8,155 bases of DNA, from the NCBI GenBank assembly GCA_008080615.1, contig VIKJ01000041.1:482-8636 (forward strand), written 5' to 3'. Shown in pieces: positions 1 through 7,348 of this stretch (positions are counted from its first letter, which is position 1; each line of letters starts with the position of its first letter). The notes beneath the pieces are model-generated. The model was not told the DNA's origin and made no database searches. It saw only the letters and a list, made by a program, of their open reading frames with translations. Both the position numbers and the translations under genes were made by a program. This stretch comes from Chitinophagaceae bacterium. GTDB lineage: Bacteria; Bacteroidota; Bacteroidia; Chitinophagales; Chitinophagaceae.

Positions 1-1700
1 CACCAAAAAATAATAGTGAGCAGCATCCCATTTTGCTTACGCGAACCCCCTATTCTTGCGCCCCTTATGGAGCAACTAATTTACCCAATTCACCAAGAGG
101 GCATTACAAAGAATATTATAGAGAGAACTACATCTTGGTAAAACAAGATGTTAGGGGAAGATGGATGAGTGAAGGAAAGTTCATGGACGTGCGCCCTTAT
201 AATGCAACAAAAAAATCCAATACTGATATTGATGAATCTTCGGATACCTATGATACCATTGACTGGTTAATTAAAAATATTCAAAACAACAATGGCAAAG
301 TGGGGGTATTTGGTATTTCCTATCCAGGCTTTTATTCTACCATGGCAGCATTGAGTAATCACCCTGCACTTAAAGCTGTTAGCCCACAAGCGCCTGTTAC
401 CGATTGGTTTGTTGGAGATGATTTTCACCACAACGGTGCATTTATGATGATGGATGCATTTGCATTTTACAGTGGTTTTGGAAAACCAAGACCTCAACCA
501 ACAACTGTGGGGCCAACAGAGTTTCCTTTTTTCACCAAAGACAATTATGAATTTTATTTGCGTACAGGAAGCTTATCCAATTTTACTAAGCTGATGGGCG
601 ATAGCATTGAGTTTTGGAAAGACCTGATGCAACATGGTACTTATGATGATTGGTGGAAAGCCAGAAACCCCCGCAATTTTGTACAAAATATTTCTCCCAA
701 TATTGCTACGTTGGTAGTGGGTGGATTATTTGATGCAGAAGATTGTTTTGGTGCATGGAACTTGTATAAAGCCATTGAAACCAAAACAAAGAACAATAAT
801 AAATTAGTAATGGGGCCTTGGTATCATGGACAGTGGGCAAGTGGAGAAGGTAGTTCATTGGGCAATGTTCAGTTCGAAAGCAATACAGCAGAATGGTATT
901 GGCAAAATATTGAATTGCCCTTTTTTAATTATCACTTAAAAGCAAAAGGAAATATTGATCAAATAAATGAAGCCAATATTTTCTTTACAGGTGAAAATAA
1001 ATGGCGCTCATTAGCATCATGGCCCATTCAATCTGCAAGCCCTACCAATTTATATTTACAGCCCAATGGAAAATTATCGATGGCTGCATTACCCAATGCT
1101 ACCAACTCCTTTACCGAATACATTAGTGACCCTGCAAAACCTGTTCCCTACACAGAAGATGTACACGAAGATAGAACCAGGGAGTATATGACCGATGATC
1201 AACGCTTTGCTGCTAGAAGGCCCGATGTGTTGGTTTATCAAACAGATATATTAACCGAGAATATTACAGTTGCAGGAACCTTATTGGCCGATTTGAAATT
1301 AAGTATCTCAGGTACAGATGCCGACTTTGTGGTGAAATTGATTGATGTTTTCCCAGATGATTTTAGTTACAAAAACAATAGTAAATACATCATGAACGGC
1401 TATCAAATGTTGGTAAGGGGAGAAATATTCAGGGGTAAGTTTAGAAATAGTTTTGAAAAGCCTGAACCATTTGTGCCCAATAAAGCTACGCAGGTAAAAT
1501 ATAGCTTGCCCGATATCGCTCATACATTCAAGAAAGGTCATCGCATTATGGTGCAGATACAAAGCAGTTGGTTTCCGCTGGTAGACAGAAATCCGCAGCA
1601 GTTTATGGACATCTATAAAGCCAAAGACAGTGACTTTAAAAAAGCCACTATCCGCATTTTTAACCATGCGTCTAAAATAGTGCTGCCGATTGTGAACTAA
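1..1700 (+). CDS. CocE/NonD (S15) family serine hydrolase, probable alpha-amino-acid ester hydrolase; 5' end cut by window edge
   Basis: The reading frame is open from the left edge (first full codon at 3), so the true start and probable signal peptide lie outside. About 565 residues are visible, against roughly 610-670 for full alpha-amino-acid ester hydrolases. Numbered from the TTG at 33, the alpha/beta-hydrolase part shows RTPY at 4-7 (Tyr is the candidate oxyanion-hole residue by analogy with CocE), the nucleophile elbow GISYPG with Ser96, GDDFHHNGAF at 128-137, GGLFDAED with Asp234, Glu236 and Asp237, and GPWYHGQW with His265. Ser96-Asp234-His265 is therefore the likely triad. The DxED motif plus the acidic GDD segment match the carboxylate cluster that binds the substrate alpha-amino group in alpha-amino-acid ester hydrolases (beta-lactam acylases). 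The C-terminal ~200 residues fit the jelly-roll domain of this family. Expected role is hydrolysis or acyl transfer of alpha-amino-acid esters or related amides, probably in the periplasm. The natural substrate is unknown; a plain X-Pro dipeptidase-like role is less likely. The TTG at 33 is not the real start. Confidence 0.85.
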   Translation, partial: PKNNSEQHPILLTRTPYSCAPYGATNLPNSPRGHYKEYYRENYILVKQDVRGRWMSEGKFMDVRPYNATKKSNTDIDESSDTYDTIDWLIKNIQNNNGKVGVFGISYPGFYSTMAALSNHPALKAVSPQAPVTDWFVGDDFHHNGAFMMMDAFAFYSGFGKPRPQPTTVGPTEFPFFTKDNYEFYLRTGSLSNFTKLMGDSIEFWKDLMQHGTYDDWWKARNPRNFVQNISPNIATLVVGGLFDAEDCFGAWNLYKAIETKTKNNNKLVMGPWYHGQWASGEGSSLGNVQFESNTAEWYWQNIELPFFNYHLKAKGNIDQINEANIFFTGENKWRSLASWPIQSASPTNLYLQPNGKLSMAALPNATNSFTEYISDPAKPVPYTEDVHEDRTREYMTDDQRFAARRPDVLVYQTDILTENITVAGTLLADLKLSISGTDADFVVKLIDVFPDDFSYKNNSKYIMNGYQMLVRGEIFRGKFRNSFEKPEPFVPNKATQVKYSLPDIAHTFKKGHRIMVQIQSSWFPLVDRNPQQFMDIYKAKDSDFKKATIRIFNHASKIVLPIVN

Positions 1701-1726
1701 TCATCAATAAGCTGCAATTCAGGCCT

Positions 1727-1763
1727 AAAAAGTCTCTCATAGTATATATTGGGAGACTTTTTT
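1727..1763 (+). terminator. Intrinsic terminator after the ester hydrolase gene
   Basis: A 12-bp stem pairs 1727-1738 (AAAAAGTCTCTC) with 1751-1762 (GGGAGACTTTTT). It has one G-T wobble, a 12-nt AT-rich loop and a run of six T on the plus strand at its end. It sits 26 nt after the stop codon at 1698-1700. The A-run on the left arm means it could also act on minus-strand transcripts, but no minus-strand gene ends here. Confidence 0.8.
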
Positions 1764-1790
1764 GTTGATGGATAGATTGAACTAACTTTA
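1761..1790 (+). promoter_or_regulatory. Candidate Bacteroidota-type promoter for the sorting-domain / fibre gene pair
   Basis: TTTG at 1761-1764, an 18-nt spacer, then TAACTTTA at 1783-1790 matches the Bacteroidota consensus TTTG-N(17-23)-TAnnTTTG except at the last base. It lies 18 nt before the ATG at 1809 and just after a terminator, where a promoter is needed. The TTTG overlaps the terminator's T-run, so the -33 part could be a chance match in AT-rich DNA. Confidence 0.4.
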
Positions 1791-1808
1791 AAGTATCCAG
1801 TAGCCCCC

Positions 1809-2396
1809 ATGGTTAATACACATTTCCATATTACCAACTTATTGCTAAAACCTAGTTCGGGTATTTTATTTGCTATAGGATTATTGATTACAAGCGCATT
1901 GCAAAGCCAAACCATTGAACCTTTTACCCTTAATGCAACAGGGGGCAATTTTGTAAATCGCGGAGCAGTGAAGCTCAATAATTTTAGTTTTATCTGGAGC
2001 GTAGGTGAATCTACCTTAATAGAAACGTTTACCACTGCCAATGGATCTGTTATCATTACGCAAGGTGTATTGCAACCATTCGTAGATAAAGACTTACAGA
2101 GCATCCCCATCATGGGCTTTACCAAAGATGAAGTAAAAGTATATCCCATACCAGTGAATACGTTGTTGCAATTTGATTTATATAGCCGTGATACCGGCAA
2201 AGTAGTAATTCAACTATATGATGTATTGGGCAATACATTGGGATTGAGAGATTTTCAATACAACACATTGCCAGTAAATCAAAAAATTGATTTTGCTAAA
2301 TATGCATCGGGCACTTATTTCTTAAGAGTTTCTTTATATAGCAATGGTTCTTTAAAAAAGAATAGTGTTTACAAGATCATCAAATTAAGATCATAG
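1809..2396 (+). CDS. Small secreted protein with C-terminal T9SS type A sorting domain
   Basis: 195 residues. Residues 1-34 form a signal peptide with a long N-region and hydrophobic core GILFAIGLLITSAL, probably cleaved near SQ-T at 33-35. Residues 36-91 contain the pattern SPF/EPF-N-TGG, then WSVGES (63-68) and VITQGVLQP (82-90), a short N-terminal module I recognise from many Bacteroidota sorting-domain proteins but with no known function. Residues 109-195 form the sorting domain: VYPIPVN, then IQLYDVLGN, then YASGTYFLRV, ending in a basic tail. This type of domain directs outer-membrane translocation through the type IX secretion system and surface attachment. Between the signal and the sorting domain there is almost no room for an enzymatic domain, so the protein may be structural or a partner of the next gene. 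The ATG at 1809 is chosen because it gives the signal peptide and follows the candidate promoter. The fibre gene starts 13 nt after the stop, so the two are probably co-transcribed. Confidence 0.8.
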   Translation: MVNTHFHITNLLLKPSSGILFAIGLLITSALQSQTIEPFTLNATGGNFVNRGAVKLNNFSFIWSVGESTLIETFTTANGSVIITQGVLQPFVDKDLQSIPIMGFTKDEVKVYPIPVNTLLQFDLYSRDTGKVVIQLYDVLGNTLGLRDFQYNTLPVNQKIDFAKYASGTYFLRVSLYSNGSLKKNSVYKIIKLRS

Positions 2397-2409
2397 ATAA
2401 TTACTTGAT

Positions 2410-4905
2410 ATGAAAAAATATTTACTCATTCTGATGTTGCTTGCTTCGGTAAGCTTTGGCAAACTAAGCGCACAGCAACTCAACTATCAGGGTATTGCCA
2501 GAAACGCCAATGGAGTAGCCATGACATTTCAAGAAATTAGTTTGCGCTTAACCATTAGAGATGGAAGTTCAACGGGTATTTCGGTGTACTCAGAAACAAG
2601 ACTAGTAAGAACCAATCAGTTTGGTTTATTTACTATTGTGATAGGTAGCCCAGGTGCATCTAATATTAGTGGAAGTTTTGTAACCATCAATTGGATTACG
2701 GGTAATAAATTTTTACAAGTAGAAATAGATCCAGCAGGTGGAAGTGCATTTCAATTAGCAGGTGTTTCCGAATTGCAATCTGTTCCCTATGCTTATTTTG
2801 CTGCAGCAGCTTATCCAGTGGGTTTAGCTGGTGGAGACTTAAGAGGATCAACTTACCCAGACCCCATCATTGCACCAAAAGTAGTAACCAATGGAAAACT
2901 GGCTGATACCTCGGTAAGTACTTCGAAAATTATTGATCGGAACGTGACCAATATTAAAATTGCCAATCCTTATATTTATTTCAATGACTTACCCTTGCAA
3001 TTGGGGCAGGGGCAATATTTTATTATAGATTCTCTCGGATCTAATTTTAATATTCTTTCTTACGACTCTATTCATAAGTTTAATATCCCCAGCGCCTCCG
3101 CAACAAAAAGAGGATTGCTCAAATCCAATGATTGGACTTATTTTAATAATAAACTCAATCTCTCCGATACAGCAGCTATGCTATTACCCTTTGTGCAATA
3201 CAGTGACACTGCATTTATGATAAGTAATCGATTGAAGATTAGTGATACTGCAACAATGCTGGTTAATAGACTTAAAATAAGCGATACAACATTTATGATG
3301 AGCAGATATTTAAGAAAAACCGATACTGCTTCAATGTTATTGCCGTTTGTTCAATATTCCGATACTACAAATCAAATGGTTGGTTATGCAAGATTGGGGC
3401 AAGTGGTAAAATATGCTGATACTGCGGCTATGCTGTTACCCTTTGTACAGTATAGTGATACTGCATTTATGATGAGTAATCGATTGAAGATTAGTGATAC
3501 TGCAACCATGCTAGTTAATCGACTTAAAATAAGTGATACAACCTTTATGATGAGCCGATATTTAAGAAAAACCGATACTGCAACTATGCTATTGCCGTTT
3601 ATGCAGTATAGTGATACTGCATTCATGATGAGCAATCGATTAAAGGTTAGTGATACTGCTACTATGCTTATACCCTTTGTTCAATATTCCGATACAGCAT
3701 TTATGATGAGTAATAGATTAAGAATTACCGATTCTGCAACTATGTTGATACCTTTTGTTCAATACTCCGATACTGCATTCATGCTAAGTAAAAAATGGAG
3801 TACTACAGGAAATACAGGACTAACTGCAAGTGTAAGTAATTATTTAGGAACTACAGATAACCAGCCATTGCGATTTAAAGTAAACGGTACATGGGCGGGG
3901 GAATTAAATCCAGCATCGTCGAATACTAGCTTTGGTTTAGGTGCAGCTCAAAACACAGGAGCTCTTAATAGAAATTCTGCATTTGGTGTTGGCGCTTTAA
4001 ATCTAACTACAACAGGTGTTGATAATACTGCAATAGGGCAAGCAGCTTTACAAAATAATTTAATTGGAGATAATAATACGGCAGTTGGTCAAAACGCTTT
4101 AAATGCAAACACTGGCACAAGTAATACAGCAATAGGACAAGCGGCACTACTTTTTAATACTGCAAATTTTAATACCGCAATAGGAAAATCTGCTTTAGAA
4201 CAAAATATAAATGGAAATAGTAATACTAGTATTGGTCACAACTCTGCCACTTCAAATCAAGGTGGCACAGGTAATACATCAGTTGGTCAGAATAGCTTAA
4301 GTGCAAATTTAGCTGGGGGCAACAATGTGGCTATTGGCTTTGAAGCTTTAAAAACCAATACAACAACTTCTGGAAATACAGCTATTGGTAGCCAAGCAGA
4401 TGTAGCAAATAATACACTCGTAAACGCAACCGCTATAGGAAATACAGCTCAAGTAGCTACATCTAATACTGTACAACTTGGCAACACATCGGTTACTTTA
4501 GTAAACACTTCTGGACGAGTTGCTGCTGCTAAGTTTATTGGAAATAGCATTACCCCATCTATAAGTTTATTATCCGCAGGTTTACTTGGGACGGGTCCAA
4601 CTGGTCCAACAATTATTGGAAATGACGTAGCAGGATATATTTCTTTTACTGTTGGAAGTATTCCTTCTACTTCTACTGCAGGAAGTGAAAATTTATTTGA
4701 TATTACTTTCAATTCTGCTTATTTAGTTCCACCTGTTGTGATTATACAAGCGATAAAAACAAATACAACCCTTGGACTAGTATCTACTTTTTTTGTAACC
4801 CCAAGTGCTACAGCCAATAATAAATTTACTATAGCACTATCGGGTGGAACAGCTTTAACAGCAACAGACACTTACCAAATCGCCTACCATGTATTAGGCA
4901 GATAA
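2410..4905 (+). CDS. Modular fibre-like surface protein: 13-residue repeats, YadA-head-like NTAIG repeats, beta-rich tip
   Basis: 831 residues. 1-22 is a clean signal peptide (MKKYLLILMLLASVSFGKLSA, cleaved near SAQ-QL). 23-135 begins LNYQGIARNANG and ends VPYAYFAAAA, an N-terminal domain common in Bacteroidota fibre-like proteins. 136-250 is a linker including GGDLRGSTYPDPIIA. 253-463 holds sixteen repeats built on DTAxML. 505-690 holds eleven repeats built on NTAIGxxAL, similar in style to the beta-roll head repeats of YadA-type trimeric adhesins. 693-718 has the hinge-like NTVQLGN and SGRVAAAKFIGN. About 725-831 is a Thr/Ser-rich beta-rich tip ending in YQIAYHVLGR. No peptidase S74 chaperone and no T9SS sorting domain are visible at the C-terminus. 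By analogy with phage tail fibres and trimeric adhesins it is likely a homotrimeric cell-surface fibre, possibly an adhesin; this is inference. It lies 13 nt behind the sorting-domain gene and its stop abuts the stop of the convergent TonB receptor. The ATG at 2410 is set by the signal peptide. Confidence 0.75.
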   Translation: MKKYLLILMLLASVSFGKLSAQQLNYQGIARNANGVAMTFQEISLRLTIRDGSSTGISVYSETRLVRTNQFGLFTIVIGSPGASNISGSFVTINWITGNKFLQVEIDPAGGSAFQLAGVSELQSVPYAYFAAAAYPVGLAGGDLRGSTYPDPIIAPKVVTNGKLADTSVSTSKIIDRNVTNIKIANPYIYFNDLPLQLGQGQYFIIDSLGSNFNILSYDSIHKFNIPSASATKRGLLKSNDWTYFNNKLNLSDTAAMLLPFVQYSDTAFMISNRLKISDTATMLVNRLKISDTTFMMSRYLRKTDTASMLLPFVQYSDTTNQMVGYARLGQVVKYADTAAMLLPFVQYSDTAFMMSNRLKISDTATMLVNRLKISDTTFMMSRYLRKTDTATMLLPFMQYSDTAFMMSNRLKVSDTATMLIPFVQYSDTAFMMSNRLRITDSATMLIPFVQYSDTAFMLSKKWSTTGNTGLTASVSNYLGTTDNQPLRFKVNGTWAGELNPASSNTSFGLGAAQNTGALNRNSAFGVGALNLTTTGVDNTAIGQAALQNNLIGDNNTAVGQNALNANTGTSNTAIGQAALLFNTANFNTAIGKSALEQNINGNSNTSIGHNSATSNQGGTGNTSVGQNSLSANLAGGNNVAIGFEALKTNTTTSGNTAIGSQADVANNTLVNATAIGNTAQVATSNTVQLGNTSVTLVNTSGRVAAAKFIGNSITPSISLLSAGLLGTGPTGPTIIGNDVAGYISFTVGSIPSTSTAGSENLFDITFNSAYLVPPVVIIQAIKTNTTLGLVSTFFVTPSATANNKFTIALSGGTALTATDTYQIAYHVLGR
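3166..3798 (+). repeat. Sixteen tandem 39-bp coding repeats (13-residue DTAxML units) in the fibre gene
   Basis: Units begin with a GAT codon at 3166, 3205, 3244, 3283, 3322, 3361, 3418, 3457, 3496, 3535, 3574, 3613, 3652, 3691, 3730 and 3769. All are 39 bp except the sixth, which is 57 bp (13 versus 19 residues); the last is incomplete. Three main unit types occur: DTAxMLLPFVQYS, DTAFMMSNRLKIS and DTTFMMSRYLRKT, plus DTATMLVNRLKIS. In the last part, PF and NR types alternate, giving a 26-residue super-period. Units 1-5 reappear as units 7-11 at a distance of 252 bp. The regular hydrophobic spacing suggests a fibrous stalk segment. Confidence 0.9.
3922..4476 (+). repeat. Eleven tandem ~51-bp coding repeats (17-residue NTAIG units) in the fibre gene
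   Basis: The N of the N-T/S-A/S-I/V/F-G motif falls at 3922, 3973, 4024, 4075, 4123, 4171, 4222, 4273, 4324, 4375 and 4426 (the last has Ala in place of Asn). Spacing is 51 bp (17 residues) except two steps of 48 bp (16 residues) at 4075-4123 and 4123-4171. Most units read NTAIGxxAL followed by a polar Asn/Gly/Thr-rich turn. The pattern recalls the left-handed beta-roll head repeats of YadA-like adhesins, though those have a shorter period of about 14 residues. DNA identity between units is low, so these are old repeats. Confidence 0.85.
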
Positions 4906-7341
4906 CTACCTCACCCTCCAACTCAATGGCACATTAAGTTTTACACTAAAGTTGCGGCCCATATTAAATACGCCTTGGCGGCCTGTTACCGTATTTTCTG
5001 CAGCATACTTAATTCTGCTCAAGTGATTTTGATAAGCAACATCAGCAAGGTTATTCAATGAAAAGTATATTGAGCAGAATGTTTTTCCTTTACTCAATAA
5101 ATCAGCGCCTGTTCCAATATTCAGCAAGGTATAACCAGGTGTAACAGATTCTGTATTAAACGCAGTAAACACACGGTTTTGCGTAAACATATTGTCTATC
5201 TCTACCTTCACATAAAGATTATTTAATTGGTTTCCTGCTTTTTTAAAATCTCCACGCAATTCAGTCAACAATCTTGCTGGTGGAATAAATGGCAATTTAT
5301 TAGTGCCTTCAAAAGATTCATTGAATCTTCCTGCCACCATCGAAAAAGAATTAGAAATATGCAACCAATCTAATGGATGAGGATGTAAATCTATCTTGGC
5401 TTCAAAACCATATAATGATGCACTAGATTGTTTAAATTTAAAAGCCATTAAATCTTCACCACCCACATTTACTAAAGAATCTCCACCCAACTTACTTTCT
5501 AACTTACTATAAAAAATGTAGTTGTGAATATTGTTGTAAAAAGCGTTCAGCATAAAACTCACATGCTCTGTATTCAACTCTAAGCCTGCATCTAATTGTA
5601 ATGAGGTTTCTGTTTTTAATTGCTGATCTCCATACTCATATCTGTTGGTTCCTTCATGTGTTCCGTTACTAGCTAGTTCGGAAACAGACGGTGCTCTGTA
5701 TCCACGAGAAATATTGGCTTTAAAAGTTAATGCCTCACTAGCATTATAACTCATCCCAATGCTTCCGCTAAAATTTCCAAAGCTTTTATTAAAATCAACA
5801 AACTTGGGATTGCCATTTTCATCATTCGCTGCATAACTATTGAGTTTTCTATAATCGCCCCTCAATCCTCCACTCAGCGTAAAATTATTATTGAATGTTT
5901 TTCTAGTGTAAACAAAAACGCCTGCATCCATTTGATTATAAGCTGGTATCAATACTTCTTCTGCCAAATTCCTGTTTTGTTGATACATACCATTCACACC
6001 CATCGCAGTTCTCCATCCATTTAATTCTGCAAATTGATATTGAATATTGTAATTAATCGTTTGCAAATCAAAATGTAAACCTGGAACTTTTGGCTGCAAA
6101 GGATCTCCATATTCTTTTCGGTGATTACGTTGATAGCCAATATTCACTGCCAATCTTCCTGTACCAACAGAAATACTATTGTCTAGCGCAATTTTAAAAT
6201 GACGAACGCCTTGATTGGGCGCCAATACATCACGGCTGTTTAAATCGGAATTAGTAGCAATGCGTTCAACAGGGCTTCCTGCAAATGCAAGAAATTTACC
6301 CGTAGCATTGTCTCTTTCTCCTTCAACCACCCCAATATTTTGATTAAAGCTGCTCACCAATAAATGGCTATAGCCCCAAGATTTATTAATGCCTAAGTAT
6401 CCTCCAAAATTGCGCTCATTAAAACGGCTATTCAATACACTGCCATCGTATTTATTTTGATAGTCTTTTGCCGATTTGATAGACCCATATACATTCCAAT
6501 TAAAACCAGATGCCAAATGACCAGCTAAGTTGGCATTGGCCCCTATCAATCCATTGTTATCAATTAATTGTGAATTGATATTTCCTCTGATCATTCCTTG
6601 CTCTATCGGTGAATTAGTAATTAAATGCACCGCTCCGCCCATTCCATCACTACCATATAAAAGAGATGCTGGCCCTTTTAATACCTCTACTTTTTGAATA
6701 CTGTATTCATCTACTTCAATACCGTGTTCATCACCCCATTGTTGTCCTTCCTGCCTAATGCCATCATGAATGGTAATTACTCGATTGTATCCCAAACCTC
6801 TAATGATTGGTTTTGAAATGGCTGGCCCTGTACTAAGCGATGATACCCCAGGAACCAATCTGGCTAACGCATCAATGATATTAGTAGAACTGGTTTTTAA
6901 TAAGTCTGTTTTCTTAACAATAGATACTGGTTGAGCCGATTGCTTTATTTTAGTAGCAGATGCAACCCCTGTAACAGTTACGCCTTCATTTTCAACCACG
7001 GCTAATTTTAAAGAGAAATTGCGCTGCTCATTTTTGGTTATATCAATGACTTCTAAAAAAGAAGCATAACCCACATAGGAAACTTCTACTAAATATTTTC
7101 CTAAGGGAACTGCTGCAGATTTATAATTACCATCTGCACCTGAAATAGTTCCAGTCTTTGCCTCGTGCAAATAAATGGCTGCACCAACCAATGGCTTTCC
7201 TGTACTTGCATCAACTACCTTTCCCTCCAAGTTACCCTTGGCCATTTTTATTTCTGCAAAATCTACACCTGAAGCATTGGCAACCTTACCAAATGCGGTA
7301 ATGCAAAGCATTAAACCCAAAAAACAAACTACTCTTTTCAT
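4906..7341 (-). CDS. TonB-dependent outer-membrane receptor, ZnuD-like (probable zinc uptake)
   Basis: 811 residues from the ATG at 7339-7341, which gives the signal peptide MKRVVCFLGLMLCITAFGKVANA. A TTG 24 nt upstream is in frame but lies in the promoter/operator and is rejected. Residues 37-117 are a carboxypeptidase-regulatory-like beta domain (GKVVDASTGKPLVGAAIYL), usual in Bacteroidota receptors. A TonB-box-like VTVTG (121-125) precedes the plug at 132-242, with IIRGLGYNRV, EHGIEVDEYS and VEVLKGPASLLYGSDGMGG. The barrel ends with GRNFSVKLNVPL. The plug segment and the barrel stretch SNGTHEGTNRYEYGDQQL (559-576), then YNNIHNYIF and FIPPARL, resemble Neisseria ZnuD. ZnuD is the Zur-regulated zinc receptor, with a site that includes an Asp-His pair in the plug; Glu205-His206 here sits at that place, and His562 is another candidate ligand. 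Substrate is therefore probably zinc, but haem or another metal is not excluded. The gene is preceded by three palindromes, and its stop codon directly abuts that of the convergent fibre gene. Confidence 0.85.
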   Translation of the reverse strand: MKRVVCFLGLMLCITAFGKVANASGVDFAEIKMAKGNLEGKVVDASTGKPLVGAAIYLHEAKTGTISGADGNYKSAAVPLGKYLVEVSYVGYASFLEVIDITKNEQRNFSLKLAVVENEGVTVTGVASATKIKQSAQPVSIVKKTDLLKTSSTNIIDALARLVPGVSSLSTGPAISKPIIRGLGYNRVITIHDGIRQEGQQWGDEHGIEVDEYSIQKVEVLKGPASLLYGSDGMGGAVHLITNSPIEQGMIRGNINSQLIDNNGLIGANANLAGHLASGFNWNVYGSIKSAKDYQNKYDGSVLNSRFNERNFGGYLGINKSWGYSHLLVSSFNQNIGVVEGERDNATGKFLAFAGSPVERIATNSDLNSRDVLAPNQGVRHFKIALDNSISVGTGRLAVNIGYQRNHRKEYGDPLQPKVPGLHFDLQTINYNIQYQFAELNGWRTAMGVNGMYQQNRNLAEEVLIPAYNQMDAGVFVYTRKTFNNNFTLSGGLRGDYRKLNSYAANDENGNPKFVDFNKSFGNFSGSIGMSYNASEALTFKANISRGYRAPSVSELASNGTHEGTNRYEYGDQQLKTETSLQLDAGLELNTEHVSFMLNAFYNNIHNYIFYSKLESKLGGDSLVNVGGEDLMAFKFKQSSASLYGFEAKIDLHPHPLDWLHISNSFSMVAGRFNESFEGTNKLPFIPPARLLTELRGDFKKAGNQLNNLYVKVEIDNMFTQNRVFTAFNTESVTPGYTLLNIGTGADLLSKGKTFCSIYFSLNNLADVAYQNHLSRIKYAAENTVTGRQGVFNMGRNFSVKLNVPLSWRVR

Positions 7342-7348
7342 AAAATAA

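Noticed and set aside
33..35. TTG at 33 as the start of the ester hydrolase
   Set aside because: The frame is open upstream to the window edge, and the residues just before (HPIL) continue the family's usual core strand leading into RTPY.
267..497. Minus-strand open frame inside the ester hydrolase gene
   Set aside because: It is antisense to the catalytic core region of a well-supported gene and its protein is Cys/His/Lys-biased with no recognisable domain.
1308..1667. Minus-strand open frame of 119 codons inside the ester hydrolase gene
   Set aside because: It is antisense to the jelly-roll part of the hydrolase with no family likeness or start signals.
1697..2200. Minus-strand open frame of 167 codons opposite the sorting-domain gene
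   Set aside because: It lies antisense to a gene with a signal peptide and a recognisable sorting domain, spans the terminator and promoter region, and its translation shows no family resemblance.
3384..3635. Minus-strand open frame across the 39-bp repeats
   Set aside because: Its repetitive protein simply mirrors the repeats of the plus-strand fibre gene.
3166..3798. Tandem repeats considered as a CRISPR array or a noncoding satellite
   Set aside because: Units are in frame, a multiple of three, vary mostly at synonymous sites and have no spacers; they are protein repeats.
4449..4712. Minus-strand open frame of 87 codons in the 3' part of the fibre gene
   Set aside because: It is antisense to the hinge and tip region of the fibre gene, with no recognisable domain or start signals.
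4882..4899. GCCTA/TAGGC hairpin near the converging stop codons as a terminator
   Set aside because: The stem is only 5 bp with an 8-nt loop and no T-run on either side, too weak to call an intrinsic terminator.
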